A stretch of 64,000 nt of DNA from Rhea pennata (lineage: Eukaryota > Chordata > Aves > Rheiformes > Rheidae), in contig NC_084677.1 in assembly GCF_028389875.1 (NCBI RefSeq), positions 11,450,017-11,514,016 on the forward strand, in the 5' to 3' direction. Both the position numbers and the translations under genes were made by a program. Below, one piece after another: positions 1 to 13,600 of this stretch; position 1 is the first letter of the stretch, and every line of letters begins with the position of its first letter. The notes under the pieces are model-generated. The model saw nothing but the letters and a program-made list of their open reading frames with translations, did not search any database and was not told the DNA's origin.

Positions 1-1627
1 AGCTCTTAAGTTGTTGAATTTGTTTGTCAGCTTGATTTCTCCCCCCCCCCCCACTTTACCTGTAAAGAGAAGTTATTTCCCCTTAACTTCTTGTTTCATA
101 TTTGAGCATCTTGAGTATAGGTACAAAATGCACTCTTGCTTTACTGCTCTTCCTCCCTCACTATCTGTGTTGGGAGGAATAGAAAAACTGCTGTTCCATG
201 TTCTACCATAGCCAGAATAGACAGTTCCTGTCCCCACTTTGTTTGTTGCCCTGCCTTTGGCCCTCATCAGGTAATTAAGAATTTACCATCTTCCTCACAG
301 CAGCCTGTCTTCAGCCACACTGTGAACCACAGGCAGCAGGAAAGTTGGAAATAGCCTTGCTTTTCCTTTCCTCTTTCTTTCATGATCATTTTATGAGGCC
401 TCCAAGGAGCTGCTGATAGATTGGTTTATCAAGCTGAACAAGCAAATATGCAAACTGTTTTGATGAGTATTTGAAAAATAGCTTTTAGGAGAAAAATGTT
501 AATATAATGCACAAGAGTGAAGTGTGGACCATTGACAGGACATGGGCTGCAGAGTTCAGAGTTAGTGTCCTTAATTCAGGTTGAAATTTGAACATGAAGT
601 AAAATCCAAATTAATGGCAGACAGTTTCTTTTAAACAGATGCACAGGTGAATAAAGCTTCAGTTAAAAACCATGTCTAGGAGAAGTATTCTCATATTGGG
701 ATTAAAAAATCAAATCTGGTCAAGAAGCATAAAACTACTCATTGCTCTACTTTAAAAGTCAGAGTTTCTCCAGAGCTAGCTTTTTTCATTGGCTGATTTA
801 TACCAACATACCTCAGTTAAATGCTGGATATGTGGAAAAAGACAGCATCTTAAAAAATGGTTAGCTGAAGATCTATTTGATACATTAAAGAACTATATCT
901 CCTTGGGCTGAACCCATTATTTGGATATACTCCAAATCCCATGTTACTCTATATGAGTTACTGTCTAGATTTTATTGACATGAGTTCCCTTCTAGTATGA
1001 AAATGTTTATTAAAAGGTGTTTTGATTGTTCAAGGTTTCATGAGTTTATTAGTTGAAAGTCTTGCTTCCGTGACTTAGGCTTGTTTTCGTTAACTAGTAA
1101 TATTAAGAAATACGAAGACAAAGCTTTAATATTTTAAAAGAAATACTCATCTAAGTTCATGCTGCATTTGACATTCATAACAATGGCATACACAGGCATA
1201 GGAATTGCATCACTTTATTGTTACGCATTTCTTCGTAATTTTAAACTGTGTAGCTAGCAAGAAGGATCTAAAATGCATGCGGTTGCTTTGAACTGTACAC
1301 CAAGATGAGTGCTTGCAGTAGCAGACTTTTGTATTAAGTCTTTGAACCAGTTGCTTTATGCACTTTTGAATTTTTGTCTACATGTTCTGTTTTTTAAGTA
1401 CTGATTATATTTAGAAATGTGACTGCTTTCTTAATATTTTACACCTATTCAGTTTTGTGCTCTGTCTCATAACTCAATAAAATATGTTGCTCATTTAAAA
1501 AAAAAAAGGATGGGAAAATTCTCATCCAAGAACCCAGTTCTGCTTCTCTGAAACAAGCAAATCTCATGTGTCTTTTTCCTTTGGAAAATTATTCTACCAA
1601 CTATTTTAATTCTTTTTTTGTAATTAG
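1..1627 (+). other. Non-coding stretch; possible 3'-UTR end of an upstream gene
   Basis: No convincing coding exon is seen here. The stretch is AT-rich and ends in a plausible polyadenylation site: AATAAA at 1476-1481, followed about 15 bases later by an A-rich tract (1497-1508). It could be the 3' UTR of a plus-strand gene lying left of the window, or simply a 5' intron or intergenic sequence of the transporter gene that follows. A run of 12 C lies at 41-52. The acceptor AG at 1626-1627 closes the stretch, so at least one 5' exon of the downstream gene probably lies in it or further left. Which of these is true cannot be settled from sequence alone. Confidence 0.4.
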
Positions 1628-1656
1628 AAGAAGAAGAGACTTTGACAATTTGGAAG

Positions 1657-4600
1657 ATGAAGTTTGTTTGGGGAATTCATCCTAATGCACTGGCTTATTC
1701 CATGACTACATTAGGTGCTGGAATGATGAACAGTATCTTCAATTTCTACTATGTTAAGCTTTTCCTAAACCAATACAAAATTTCAGAAGTAGCGTTTCAT
1801 CAAGCACAGGTACTGTACAGCAGAATATTTTGATTTCTGTGTTGTGCTATGTGTCTGTATTATCATAACAAAGTTATTTTTTATTTATGAATTCACTTTG
1901 AATTCATTGCAAATAGTTATACAAAAGTTCCATATTAAATTTAGTAAATCTTTAAGCAATTGAAGGCACACTTAATGTGCATTCTTTACAATCTTTAGAT
2001 TAAAAATATCTGTGGACTTGAATGGCCAGAAAGATTTTTACCTTTCATAGCTTGAAGTAATGTACTAAACTGATCTTGCATCTCAGCTTCATGGATATGT
2101 TTGACTTTAATGCTTTCCTATGGACTGTTTAAGTACTGCCTTTATTCTGCAAGTCACTATCCATGTGAACAACTCTTGAGCACATAAATAATCTCCTGAA
2201 TGTAATGGCCCAACTCGTGCTTTGAATTACTTGCTGTAAGAGTTTGTGAGATGAAAGCCCAGATACATAAGTGTTTGAAGGAATGAGGTCTTAGAGAGAG
2301 ATTTACTTCAAGTAAAACTGGGCACCTTTCTACTTACTCAGTATTTTTTTCAAATCTACTCATATACTATCAACATGTAAATACCTTTAAAAATTTGTTC
2401 ATGAGAGTCTGTTTTGACCTGGCAAGCTTCTATTTCTTTTTATTCTTTGAATAGAGATGTATTTTAAATAAATACAGTTTATTACTTGTGTATTTGCTTC
2501 TATGTGTTTGAAAAATGACACTAATTATATGATTTTTTTGGTTTTTTTGTGCTTGTCTGTCACAGGTGGTATTTATGATATGGAATGCCATTAATGATCC
2601 TCTTTTTGGGTATATTCAAGATAACTCCAAATTTGCATGCTGCTCAAGACGTCAGTTTTCAATTTTGTATGGAGCTCCCTTGTATGCATTAGCCTTTTTG
2701 CTTCCATGGTTTCCTTGGAAACATTATGAGGAAGGCGACTGGCTGAGTGGTCTTCACCTTATTGTTGCTTTATGTGCTTTTGATGGCTTGCTTACATTTG
2801 TGCTTCTAGCGCAATGTGCGCTTTTTGCAGAAATTTCCACAAGACATGAAAATAGGCTTCAGCTTATTAAATATAACCAAGTAGCAACATTAATAGGATC
2901 AACAAGCATTCTCTTCTGTGGTCTGATATCAGATAATATGGAGAATTTTGCCTATTTTCAGGCTTTTACTGTTTTGGTTGCAGCATTAGCAACAGTTTGT
3001 ATGTGTTACACAGGCAAATACAGTACAAGTCAGTATGAACAGAGAGAAATTCCTGCGGAGAGTGCTAATCTGGCAAATGGTGATGGAGCTCTCTCTTGGT
3101 CGTCCGTAATTTCTCTAACCAAGCAGATTATGGTAGAGAAGAACTTTTTATTTTTTGTAACTATGAATTTCTTCCAAGTTTTCCACCTAGCCTTTTGCAA
3201 CAATTTCATGATGATCTTTGCGGATAATCTCATTCCTAAGGATGTCCTTTCTTCCTCAATAAGAAGTATCATGTATGGAGCCAGCTTTATTTGTCCTCAG
3301 GTAAGCAGTAATGCTTTTTTTGTTTGTTTGTTTCAAAAGATGAAAATACAGTGTTTTATTAGTTCTCAAGGTATCCATTTATACTGTTTCACTGAACAAA
3401 TGCTTTACCTGGCATAAGCGGTCAGCCATACTGAGAAGCAAAGGTAGTTCACCAAAGCTCTAAAAGAGCAAAGTACCTGTGTGTACAGGCTAAACAAATA
3501 TAAGAGTAGGGTAGTGAGAGAGGACAAGCAGACAAACTGGTCAAGTGTACAAGAATTTGAAATATGAGTGTGCAGAGTGTGAATGTTTTGTTATTACAGG
3601 GTTTATAATAGTTAAGTATGGGAAATATGGTCAGGATAGAAGTTCCTAAAAGCAAAATCTGTAGAATTCTGATTTTCTCCTTGTATTTTGTCTTACATGA
3701 AAAAATAATCTCTTCCAGAAATTTCACAGATAAACTACACAAAACCCTGAAAAAATTATTACATGTTAAAAGCAGTCTTCAAATAGATGATATTGCAGTC
3801 AGGGGGCTGAAGAAATTGTAAATAGCTGCTTTTGGCAAATGATACCTTAAGACTTATTTTGTTGTCTGCTTTCATGATCAGCTACATTTAAAGGGAATGG
3901 TGAAAAATGCAATTTCAGGAGCCCGATCAGAGATGGGGGGAGGAGCAGTGAGCTGGAAAAGAGAGAGAACCCAAACTAGTAATTTGTGAGAGCAATAAAA
4001 GCACCAGTAACGTGTCCCACAGAATATAAATGTACTTACTTGCACTAAGTAAGCAAATTCTCATTCTAACTCCCTTCTGACTTCTTACATTCGATCTTTA
4101 AAAACTCAGCTATGTCCACTACTTGTTGGATTTCCCAAAAACTGAGTACCCTGGGTTTCATCACTGATGGTACTCAGAATTTCTGAAAATCATGTTCTAT
4201 GTTCTTTAAGCTGTAATGTTTTTTCAATAAATAAAATCTAGACGGAAATATATGAAAATGCAACTAGAATACACAACTGAGAATTTCAATAACAGTTTGG
4301 CGTTTTGCATATATAAAACAGAAAAAAATTACTTTTCTCTCCTAAAAATACTTTCTTCCATAGCTCTTAAATATCTATCCTTTCAACTTTTACCCTTACA
4401 CAGCTTTATTTGAGTTAGAGAAAAAGCCTATTTAATAGTTAGGTGAGGAACTTCTTTGGAAGTACATCAGAAACTGCGGAAATTACAGAATTAAGACAGC
4501 TTCAGTAATTCTACACTTGATATGTATTAGGCACTACTGTTGATAAAATCAGTGTGATAGCGTAAAACGAACAGTCTTTCAGAAAAAGCGTTTCTCTCTG

Positions 4601-7600
4601 CTCCCTAGAAGACTCTTTGTCTAGAAGGTTGCTGAACCGTGGAGAGTTTGCTGTGACCTTATTTTTTTTCTCAGATTTTGTCCTTCTGAGCTCAAGATAT
4701 AACAAGAGAATTATCTGCTGGCAATGTCCTGAATTTCACTTACTGGAAAAGCACCCAACTCATATAAAGTCCCTTATGAATGTGCTTCAGTGGCCTGTAC
4801 TAACCTAGAATACGGCTTCTCTCATGGGTTCCTTCTTGCAGTGGATGCCAAGAATAAAACCTGCCTACCAGGGAAATTTTGCTGAAACAAATGCAAGCAT
4901 ATTTAAATGTAAAACATCATTAAGATAGCATTTTTTTTAGAAATATGCAGATTATCAGGAATTTTCTAAATCATAAGTACCTCCTGACACAGGATTATTT
5001 CACAATTATAGAGAGATAAGGTCATGGTTTTTACAATGACATGCATTACATAATGTCTTACCATTTCTAATATAAATGTGTGTCTGCAAAATGCCTGAAA
5101 GAAGCTTGGAAATGTGTTTAGTTTCCTTCAATCAGATCACCTTATTATAGCAACTTTTCAGATTTGTTTTACCTGGTCTTTATACTACTTGTTCATTAGT
5201 TTAAGTAGAAAACTTGAGCTTCTTCAAAATAGTATTTGCCACAATCATTTCTGTCTGACAATAATGTCCTTGTCTTACTCTTTGTGTTAAAGTGTTTAAA
5301 TATTGAAACAAATGTACAAGGAGAATTCCTTCTTGTTCTTAAATATTACTTTACTATTAAGCTGTCCATCTTTGTAGCACAGAAGGAAGGAATAAATGTC
5401 CCTTTCTGCAGGGCTTAAGAATCTATCCTAGGTGATGGTGATGAGGACCCCATACATAAAGATAGTGATACAGGCTTACATAGTAATGAGAAAAGCATCA
5501 GGCATTACAAAATGTCAAATTTAAAATGGAAAGTAAGAAAGGATATAGAAGAGCTTACTCTTTGTTAATATTGTAATCAGCACTTACTAACAATTTTGTG
5601 AATTTGCTTTTCGCCAGCTTCTAGCATGGATTATTGCTTTCTAAGAATGGCAGAATTAAAATGCAGCTACATAGATTGTCCACTGGCATCTATCTTTCTC
5701 TACTTAACTGTAAAGTCAATAACTCGCTTAGATCAACTGTCTTCATGAGCTTACTTTATCAACTAAAGGGTCATGCTGAGTATCTATAAATGTCAGTGAA
5801 AACAGTAATAGTAATGAAAATTTGATTCTCAAAAAAATATTTTTGATCAGCAGTTAAACTTCAAACAGCAAGATGTTTGGTTTACAGTTAACACAAAGTT
5901 AATTATTTAAGGAAAATCAGATGTACAGATCATAGGCATTAAAAAACAGGAAATATGGGAAATATTTTCCTCACAATATAGTAGTGCTCAGCTAGTTAAT
6001 TTTGAGTAAAGGTAGACCACCTTACCTTGTAAAGGTAGCATAGGATGATGCAATAAGCAGTTCTCTTTGTTCGGTTCGTATTTTTTTATTTGGATTGTAC
6101 TTTAAGTTCATAGTATCTTGTGTTTGGTCTGTGCTTTATAGCTCTCCTAATGCTGAAATACTGTAATCTATCTTTTCCTCATATATATGTATATATTATC
6201 TTTTCAGTGCCTTGTTCTTCTCAGTCATGCTTCATTGAAGAAGTTTGGTTATTACAGAATCATCCTGTTTTCCTTTTACTTTGAAGGAATAGCTGCTGCT
6301 GTCATGTTTTTTCTAGGGCCAGAACACTATTATCTCTTGGCATTTTATCTCACAACAAACATGTAAGTAAATATATTTTCTTATTCACAGATCAAGCTTA
6401 AATAATTTTAACACTTTCTTTTAATAGCTGGAAGATTTTGCCACTCTGTTTACTGTTTCCTTTCCATTCTGCTTTACCTGTTGGAAAAGTTGTAACTGGT
6501 GTTACAACTTTTACAGATTTCATTTTACTCTACTTCAGCTTTTAATTTCTGCTTAAAAAAACTAAAATAACAGTGGAATAACTATAGTAGTTAAGGTTTG
6601 CAGCCACATGCCTCTAGCCTCTTACCTGCTTTAACATGGGACAGATTCTGATTCTAGTGAAGCAGAATCTCATTTCATCCACATAGACACAGACAGTCTC
6701 AGTAGAGGAACTCTTTGGAGACTGTTTCCTATGAAAGCTCAGACCTCATTCAGTATTGCATGAACACCTGAATATTGCAGTGCAAAACAGATGCTGTAAA
6801 TCAGGTATCCATTAGCTAACCAATACTCGAAGTCACTGTTTTTGCTGGTATTAGTGAAGTATGATGCCCAGAAGTAATAGTTGCATAGATGTACGTTTTG
6901 ACATATGAAAAAACTTATTTAAAAATGAAAGCCAGAACATTGTTACAGCAGTTCGTTTTCTCTCTTCCTTTCCAATTTCACGGCTTTCTTTCTACACGTT
7001 TTTTTCTATCCTCCTTTTTTCTTTTTGTTTCCTTTTCCTTCTTATTTTCAGTATTTCAGTCACGGGCTACTGTAACACTGAACTGTGTGAACCAGTAAAT
7101 TGAATTTCATTACCTACATATTTTAAATAATGAAGATATATATGGATTTCCTCAGGAAAATCTTCCAAGGTACTTAAAAACTGTATGTTTAAGGTACTAA
7201 CTGTTCAAAGCCTTTTGTAAGTGGGACTTAATCATATCAACATTTAACAAGATACACAGATCTTGTGAAATCCGAATAATTGAATTTATGGTTTCATTTT
7301 GTAGTTTGTTGAGAGTTAGCTCTGTGTGTGTGTCTGCTTAAATGCATATATAATGTAAATACGTGTAGAAATGTATATAAAATTTTTACTATTCTAATCT
7401 TTGAAATTTGTCTTTGATACAGTCTTTTCAGTGCTTTTTGTTCTTTTTCAGATTTCTAGAAGAAATTTTCAGTTGTTCTTTCTTCTAAAGTTTCATGTAA
7501 TTTAAAAACTTAGTCCTCATAATCACAAACAAGTATTTATAACCTTTTACACCAGTGTCAAACTAAAGTAATTTTGGCTTTTCAGGGGAGAAAAGAAAAA

Positions 7601-10600
7601 AAATAGGCTTCCATATAGATTTCTGATTTTTAATTATAACAACAGAGCTAATAATGCTTTCAGAACTGGTATTTAACCAGCTATATCGCCATATTTTAGT
7701 GAACATTTCAGCTTTGTTTGTTTGCAGAGATGTCAGCGTGGGTGGTGTTAGAATGTCAGGTTAAGCATCAGTTAACATTTGTTATTATAAAAGTATGTAA
7801 AAGAGCTACGAAAATCTTAAATGTTTTGTCTTTCTTTAGGGTAATTTTACAAGCCTCATTTAGTTTGTTCAATCTCCCCTTGGCGGATATTGTTGATGAA
7901 GATTTAGAAAAACACAAGCGGAGGTAGGTTCAGTCTTAACTGTTTTTCTTTAAATACTCTGTATAATTGCCATGTTGCTCTTTTAGTAAGTTAAATTGTG
8001 TCAAAGTAAAGACAGCAAATGTTAGACATCTTGAGCCCTCAACACACAAGTACTTTTTGGAAGAGCAAGTTGGCGTAAGTAAAGATAAGAACTTGTGTAT
8101 AATTCCCTCAGTTACTTCAGCAGAGTAATTTGAACAGCTCATTAGGTCATTTCTAGTTTAAATTACACTACAGTAACACAGGCCCAGTCCTGCTATTTTT
8201 ATGTGCTTATTCTTGTTACCTTGAGTAGACTTCTTCTGTAAGCGTATACATCTAATGTTACTTACGGAATTTTCTGGATAAAGTCTTTCTAACATGGAAA
8301 AGGCATTTTGAAAGTTTTACCTCTGCTACTTACGGCACAAACTTCAAAGTCTAACTTGTTGCTGTTGTCTCTTTGAAAGAAAAATCGCTGAAACCTGCTG
8401 TGATGTGGCATATTACAACTTGCACATCTTTTGGATTTTTATCAAAGTGCAGAAAACTTCCTGTCACTTCCATCAGTGTTTATATTAGTGTACATTCAAT
8501 CTTGGTCACTGTATTAAAGGACTTAAATGTGAGAACTTCTGTTTTCATGGAGGAAAAAAGAATTGCCTCCTTTTCATGCCTAATGCATGTGAAGTCTTAA
8601 ATTGTGATTATTTTTCCATGCTCTGTTCAGGCTGGCTTAGCTTCAGTGATTACTTTGTGACTAGTGTGAGTCATTTCAGAATTGGGGCTAAACTCTATAT
8701 ACCCAGAAGTTTATTACCTTTCATCTCCAAAGAAAATGAAATTTCAGCATGATAGCTGCTCTGTTTGCTATAGTATGTTAAATATAAAGCTAAGTAATCA
8801 TGATGACTAGCATTTGCATATTAATAGAATTTTAAAGAATCACTATTATAATTGATTATGTATGCTAGTAAGTTAGTGTTGTACATTTGGCTTCCTTTTT
8901 TTTCCCCCTAAATATTTCAGATCACCGCTTTCCTCTATGGTTTTTGGTACCAATGCTTTGTTTACCAAGCCTGCTCAGTCTTTGGCTCCAATGCTTGTGG
9001 TTACAATACTGAACCAATTTGGATACGAGAATCTCAACAATGAAATTGCTCAGCCTGATCCAAGGTAAGTTTAAAAGGGATACTTTAAATCATAGAAATT
9101 CAAGTGAAATAATCTTGTAATTTTAAAAAGCAAAGTAATCTGCAGTTAGTTTGCATCAACAGTACTTCAAAAAATCTTCCACTTGTTCTATTGTCTGTTT
9201 AGAAATATTTTCTATAATTTTTTAAAGACTAAATAATTTATTAAAATATATGAGGATATCTGCCTAGTCTTGACGAAAAAAAAGAATGCAGTTCAGTAGT
9301 TTACCATCTGCTGTTGTACTGCGCAAAGTAAAAAAAATTTATGATCTGCTAGCACTTCTTATGAAGACAGTTGTCCTGGCTCCTGTGTTTAGTTTACCTC
9401 AAACTTGCTTCCTATAAATATGTAATACAAAAGGACCTCATACAAGATAACTTTTTTTTTGAGAGAAAACAGTGTAATCACTGGACAGAGCGAATTTGCC
9501 TCCAGTAGTCATTTTGACTTCAGTATTGTTTACCATTATAATGATTTCATTGCAGTCCCAGGGGAACTTTATACACAGTGTAAAAGCTACTGTTGCTACT
9601 TGGCATACTGGAAATACATGGGCTTTTATAAAAACAGTCGAATATGGAGTTAGTACACCTAAAAGATCATAGGCTGTTTATCTAAGACCAACAGGAGGAA
9701 GTGACAATGTAAGTATTAACTGGAGTCAGGAGTAAAAGGCAAGAATTAGTCTGAGTAGGCTTTGCTTGAGAGAATAACATGGATATCCTGAGAACTACAC
9801 AGTTTTCCTAAATTTGGAGGAGAAAGTATGTAAACCTTCTTGGAGTACTTCCCCACTATGGCCAGGGGAATATTTCATATATGAGGAATTTTCTTTTTTC
9901 TTTTTTTTTTCTTTTTTTTTTTTTTTAAAAGGGGGCAGATATAGAAGGACAAGAGCTGTTCTTCAGAAAATCATCCTGACATAAGCAAGGAAAGCTTCAG
10001 ATTCAGGCTATTTGTGAGAACAGTTGACTTGATTTTAATGCATTTTATGGATAGCCAGCCAATGAGAAGATTTGAAGAGCGTATGAACCTCATTATAATG
10101 TCAAATAAGATGACCAATTTTTGCAAAAGAGTGGTAGGTTGAACTAGATCCTGGATGTGAGAGGACTGAATATATTTATCTTGGTATTTCAGAAAAAAAT
10201 AGAAGTGGGAAAACTGCAGTTCCTATCCCTTTGACAGTAGTTCAAGTAGTTTTTTTTTTTTTCCCAATAGAACTATAGCAACAATACATTTCTTGTATGT
10301 ACAGTTGAAATGCTTTGAATTCTCAGTCTCTAAAAGCTATGTTTCCACTTGTGTTGTGCTGAAATTTGATTTATTCCACTACAGTAAGGAACAGCACTAA
10401 CGGGACACAAATGAGATCAGTTAATCAAAGAGCACCTGAAGAACAGCCTATCTCTTGCCCATTCCTTCAAAAATAATTTTTTAAATGTGAAGAGTCAGCC
10501 TATGTTTTCTGTATATGTTTGTGTGCATTACTCACTAGCCTTCAACACCAAATTGCACTGTTCAAGGCTGTTCTTAGTCATTTGACATTTGTTCCAACTT

Positions 10601-13600
10601 GTTCATAAATACTGCAGCCTCTCTAGAGAAGAAATATGAAAAATGCTGTATTAAAAATGTAATTTTCTGGATTGGTCAATATATGCTTACTTATCCAGTG
10701 CTTATTTACTAAGTGGACTACAGTGTGTATGTCCATACAGACCAGGTTACATAAGATTGTTTCTAGGGAGTCAGTTTGCCCATGGTAATGCACTTTGACC
10801 ATTGACTGAGCTAAAATTACTGATACATATTTAAACCCTATCACTTGATCTCAGATTTCAGCCATAGGCAGACTGCTAAAGTACATTTGTCTCAGGACAG
10901 AGCAGTTCTCTGGGGATAAATACAAACGGGATGCAGGAGATCACTTAAAATATACTTTTCAGAAGGAAAGACTGTATACATATGAATAGTACATAATGAA
11001 GTGTTATGATTGATGCCAATACAATCTCAGCTGTATCCTTCCTCTCTCTAAAGCTGGCAATATCTATTAAAGTGCTCTAGAAAACATTTACTTTTATTAG
11101 GTGTGGTGGTAGTGAATTGCAGAGATAGCACAAAGAAGCCTTTATTCTGCATTAACAACATGTTTGGGCCATGAATGAATGTGTTCTAACCAGTGCTGTT
11201 TATTGAGAGAAGAAAGATGCAGTCCAAAACCAAAAACTATTTGCTGAATTCTCAATTACTTATTTTTGCTTGAACTTAAAGTTAAGCTATAGCAACAAAG
11301 CTGTACTTAATTACAGTGGAAATACTGGTATGTTACAATTATCAATAGATGAGCAGTTACTTCCTATATACAGTTGCATTAGTTTCTTTCCTACACCTTC
11401 TCCTCGTTCCAGTTAATGACATTTTGGTTCTTCAGTTATGTAATATTAAGAGTCTTTCACAATCTCCATGATCAGGACATAGCATTAGTGTTTCATTAGA
11501 GTGCAAAACTGTAAGTTGCCAGTTTAAGTTTTGCTTGTCTTTTGATGCCATCATGCTGTTGAGCAATAAGCACACCTATATTCTCCGCCTCAAAAATGAT
11601 CGCATTCTGGAATAACTTATTAGGGCAACTGGCATGCTCTGAGTCAAATTCTTATCCCAGAAGATCATTCAAGACAATAGTTCATCATCCCCTTGGTGGC
11701 TTCTGTGTAAGATGTATTCTGCAAGGCAGCCAAGCTGTTAAACCAGCATTGAGGTTTCACGCAGAGTATGAAGATGTAGAGAAGAAACTTTAGTCACCTT
11801 CTTGTGTTTCAGCTGTGAGGTATCATAACTACTCCAGGCATATAGTTAAGATTCATCAGAAATGGGAAAAATGCTTATCACTGAACAACAGCCCTTGCAC
11901 TGTATTAGGCCAGGCATTCCAAAGACCTCTTAACTGTCCTTACCTTTCTCTGTATTGAAACCTTTGAACTGACCATTAGCATCACCAGCATCTTACTTAG
12001 CAGTAGCAGTATTTACTTCTGCCTAAGTATTAGTATTTTCTTAAGCCATCAGTGATTTCTTCTTCTTTAGGATCGATCCATCCAAATATCCCTCAGTTTT
12101 GCCTCAGGTATCGTAACTCTGAAGTGGAACTTCTCTTCTGTCAACAGTGTATCTCTCTTCCAGAAGTTTTCTGGGTTTTTGATGTAACCTTTATCATGTA
12201 AGAAGTTGGTCCATACATTATACATGATGCCATATGCATTATGCGTTACATTCTTAGGGAATGTAGTAACTGCACAGCAGTTAAGCATTTCATAGAGGAA
12301 GGTAGCTTAAGTAGGATTTTTTATTATTATTATTGTGATATGCTTAAAATATGAGCAATAGCTTGCAGGGTAGAGTGATCTTGGTCTGTTTTTCTTCTTT
12401 TGGTGCATCATCACAAGTAAAACCTTACCTGTCCCATATGCTAGATCTTTTTTTTTTGCCCCCATGAAAAATATACATAGTTTAAAATCTCCCTCTTCTG
12501 GAGAGCTGCTGTAACTACAGTTCTCCAAAAATGGGCTTTTAAAATTCATTGTTCAGAATTGAGTTATGTCACAATAATTCTTCTTTACTTATTAGAGGCA
12601 CTCTGAACTGTTGATGCATTCGTGTTGAATACCAGGACTACATCACATTCTATTCGGACTGCTATTAGGGCATTTTTTCTAAAATGCATCAAGCAACAGT
12701 TAATGATATTTGTATTTTTATTCCTGCATATGCAAAGAAAAAACTGTATATGTGGAAGTATCAGAAGTTACTGGTTCAGCTCATTGTTATGATGAAGTCT
12801 GAGATTTATCCTAATCCCTTAATGATACATTTTCCCATTCACTGTACTGTATACTATAGCTATTTTTTATAAATAATATCATCAATAGGCATATTTTCTT
12901 AAACCATTGTTGTTCCACTAAAAAGAAATCAGGGTTGCACTAGTGTAACTCAGTGATTTGGCAGACATTTGTTCTTTTTTTGATTAAACATTTAAGAATT
13001 TTAGTACTGAAAAACTGCAGTCAGAACAGGCAAAATGCAAGCCCCAGCATCCTCTTAACTCTGCCTTTGTCTTGCTCTCATCTTCAGGTAAGTAAGTAAT
13101 TTATCAATGGCCTTCCTGCTGACCCTGCTCATACAGTTAACTAGTGGTGGTTGTGATGGTGGTGTGCATCACATGAGCCCTTGTTTACTTGGAGATAGAC
13201 TGAAAATACAATTGAATGCAGGCCAGTAAACACCTCCAAATGATAAATTGTTGCTGCCAATAAACATTGGCTCTGGACCAGTGCCCTGGTAGTGAACAGT
13301 TCCATTCTTAAATCCAATTGCCCAAGCTATTAAGTCACTCGATTGTAAACTTGTGGGGTTTTGTTTCCTTACTTAGCATTAGCAAGTACGTGATGTAAAA
13401 TGAATGCTGATCATTATGTGAATGTTTATATGTACTAAGAAATAAATCTGATTTATGCTGGAGGTTGAGAGAGATTTTGTGCTATATGCAGCGAGACATG
13501 GATTAAGTCTTTTATGATTCACAGTAACCCTTATATTTTATTCAAAAGCCTGCTCAAGTTAGTAAGTTATTTGCACTGACTTCAGTTTTTTGGATCATGT

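Noticed and set aside
3618..3821. 67-codon frame in MFSD13-like intron 2
   Set aside because: The exons on either side join perfectly without it, and no acceptor/donor pair brackets it in a matching phase.
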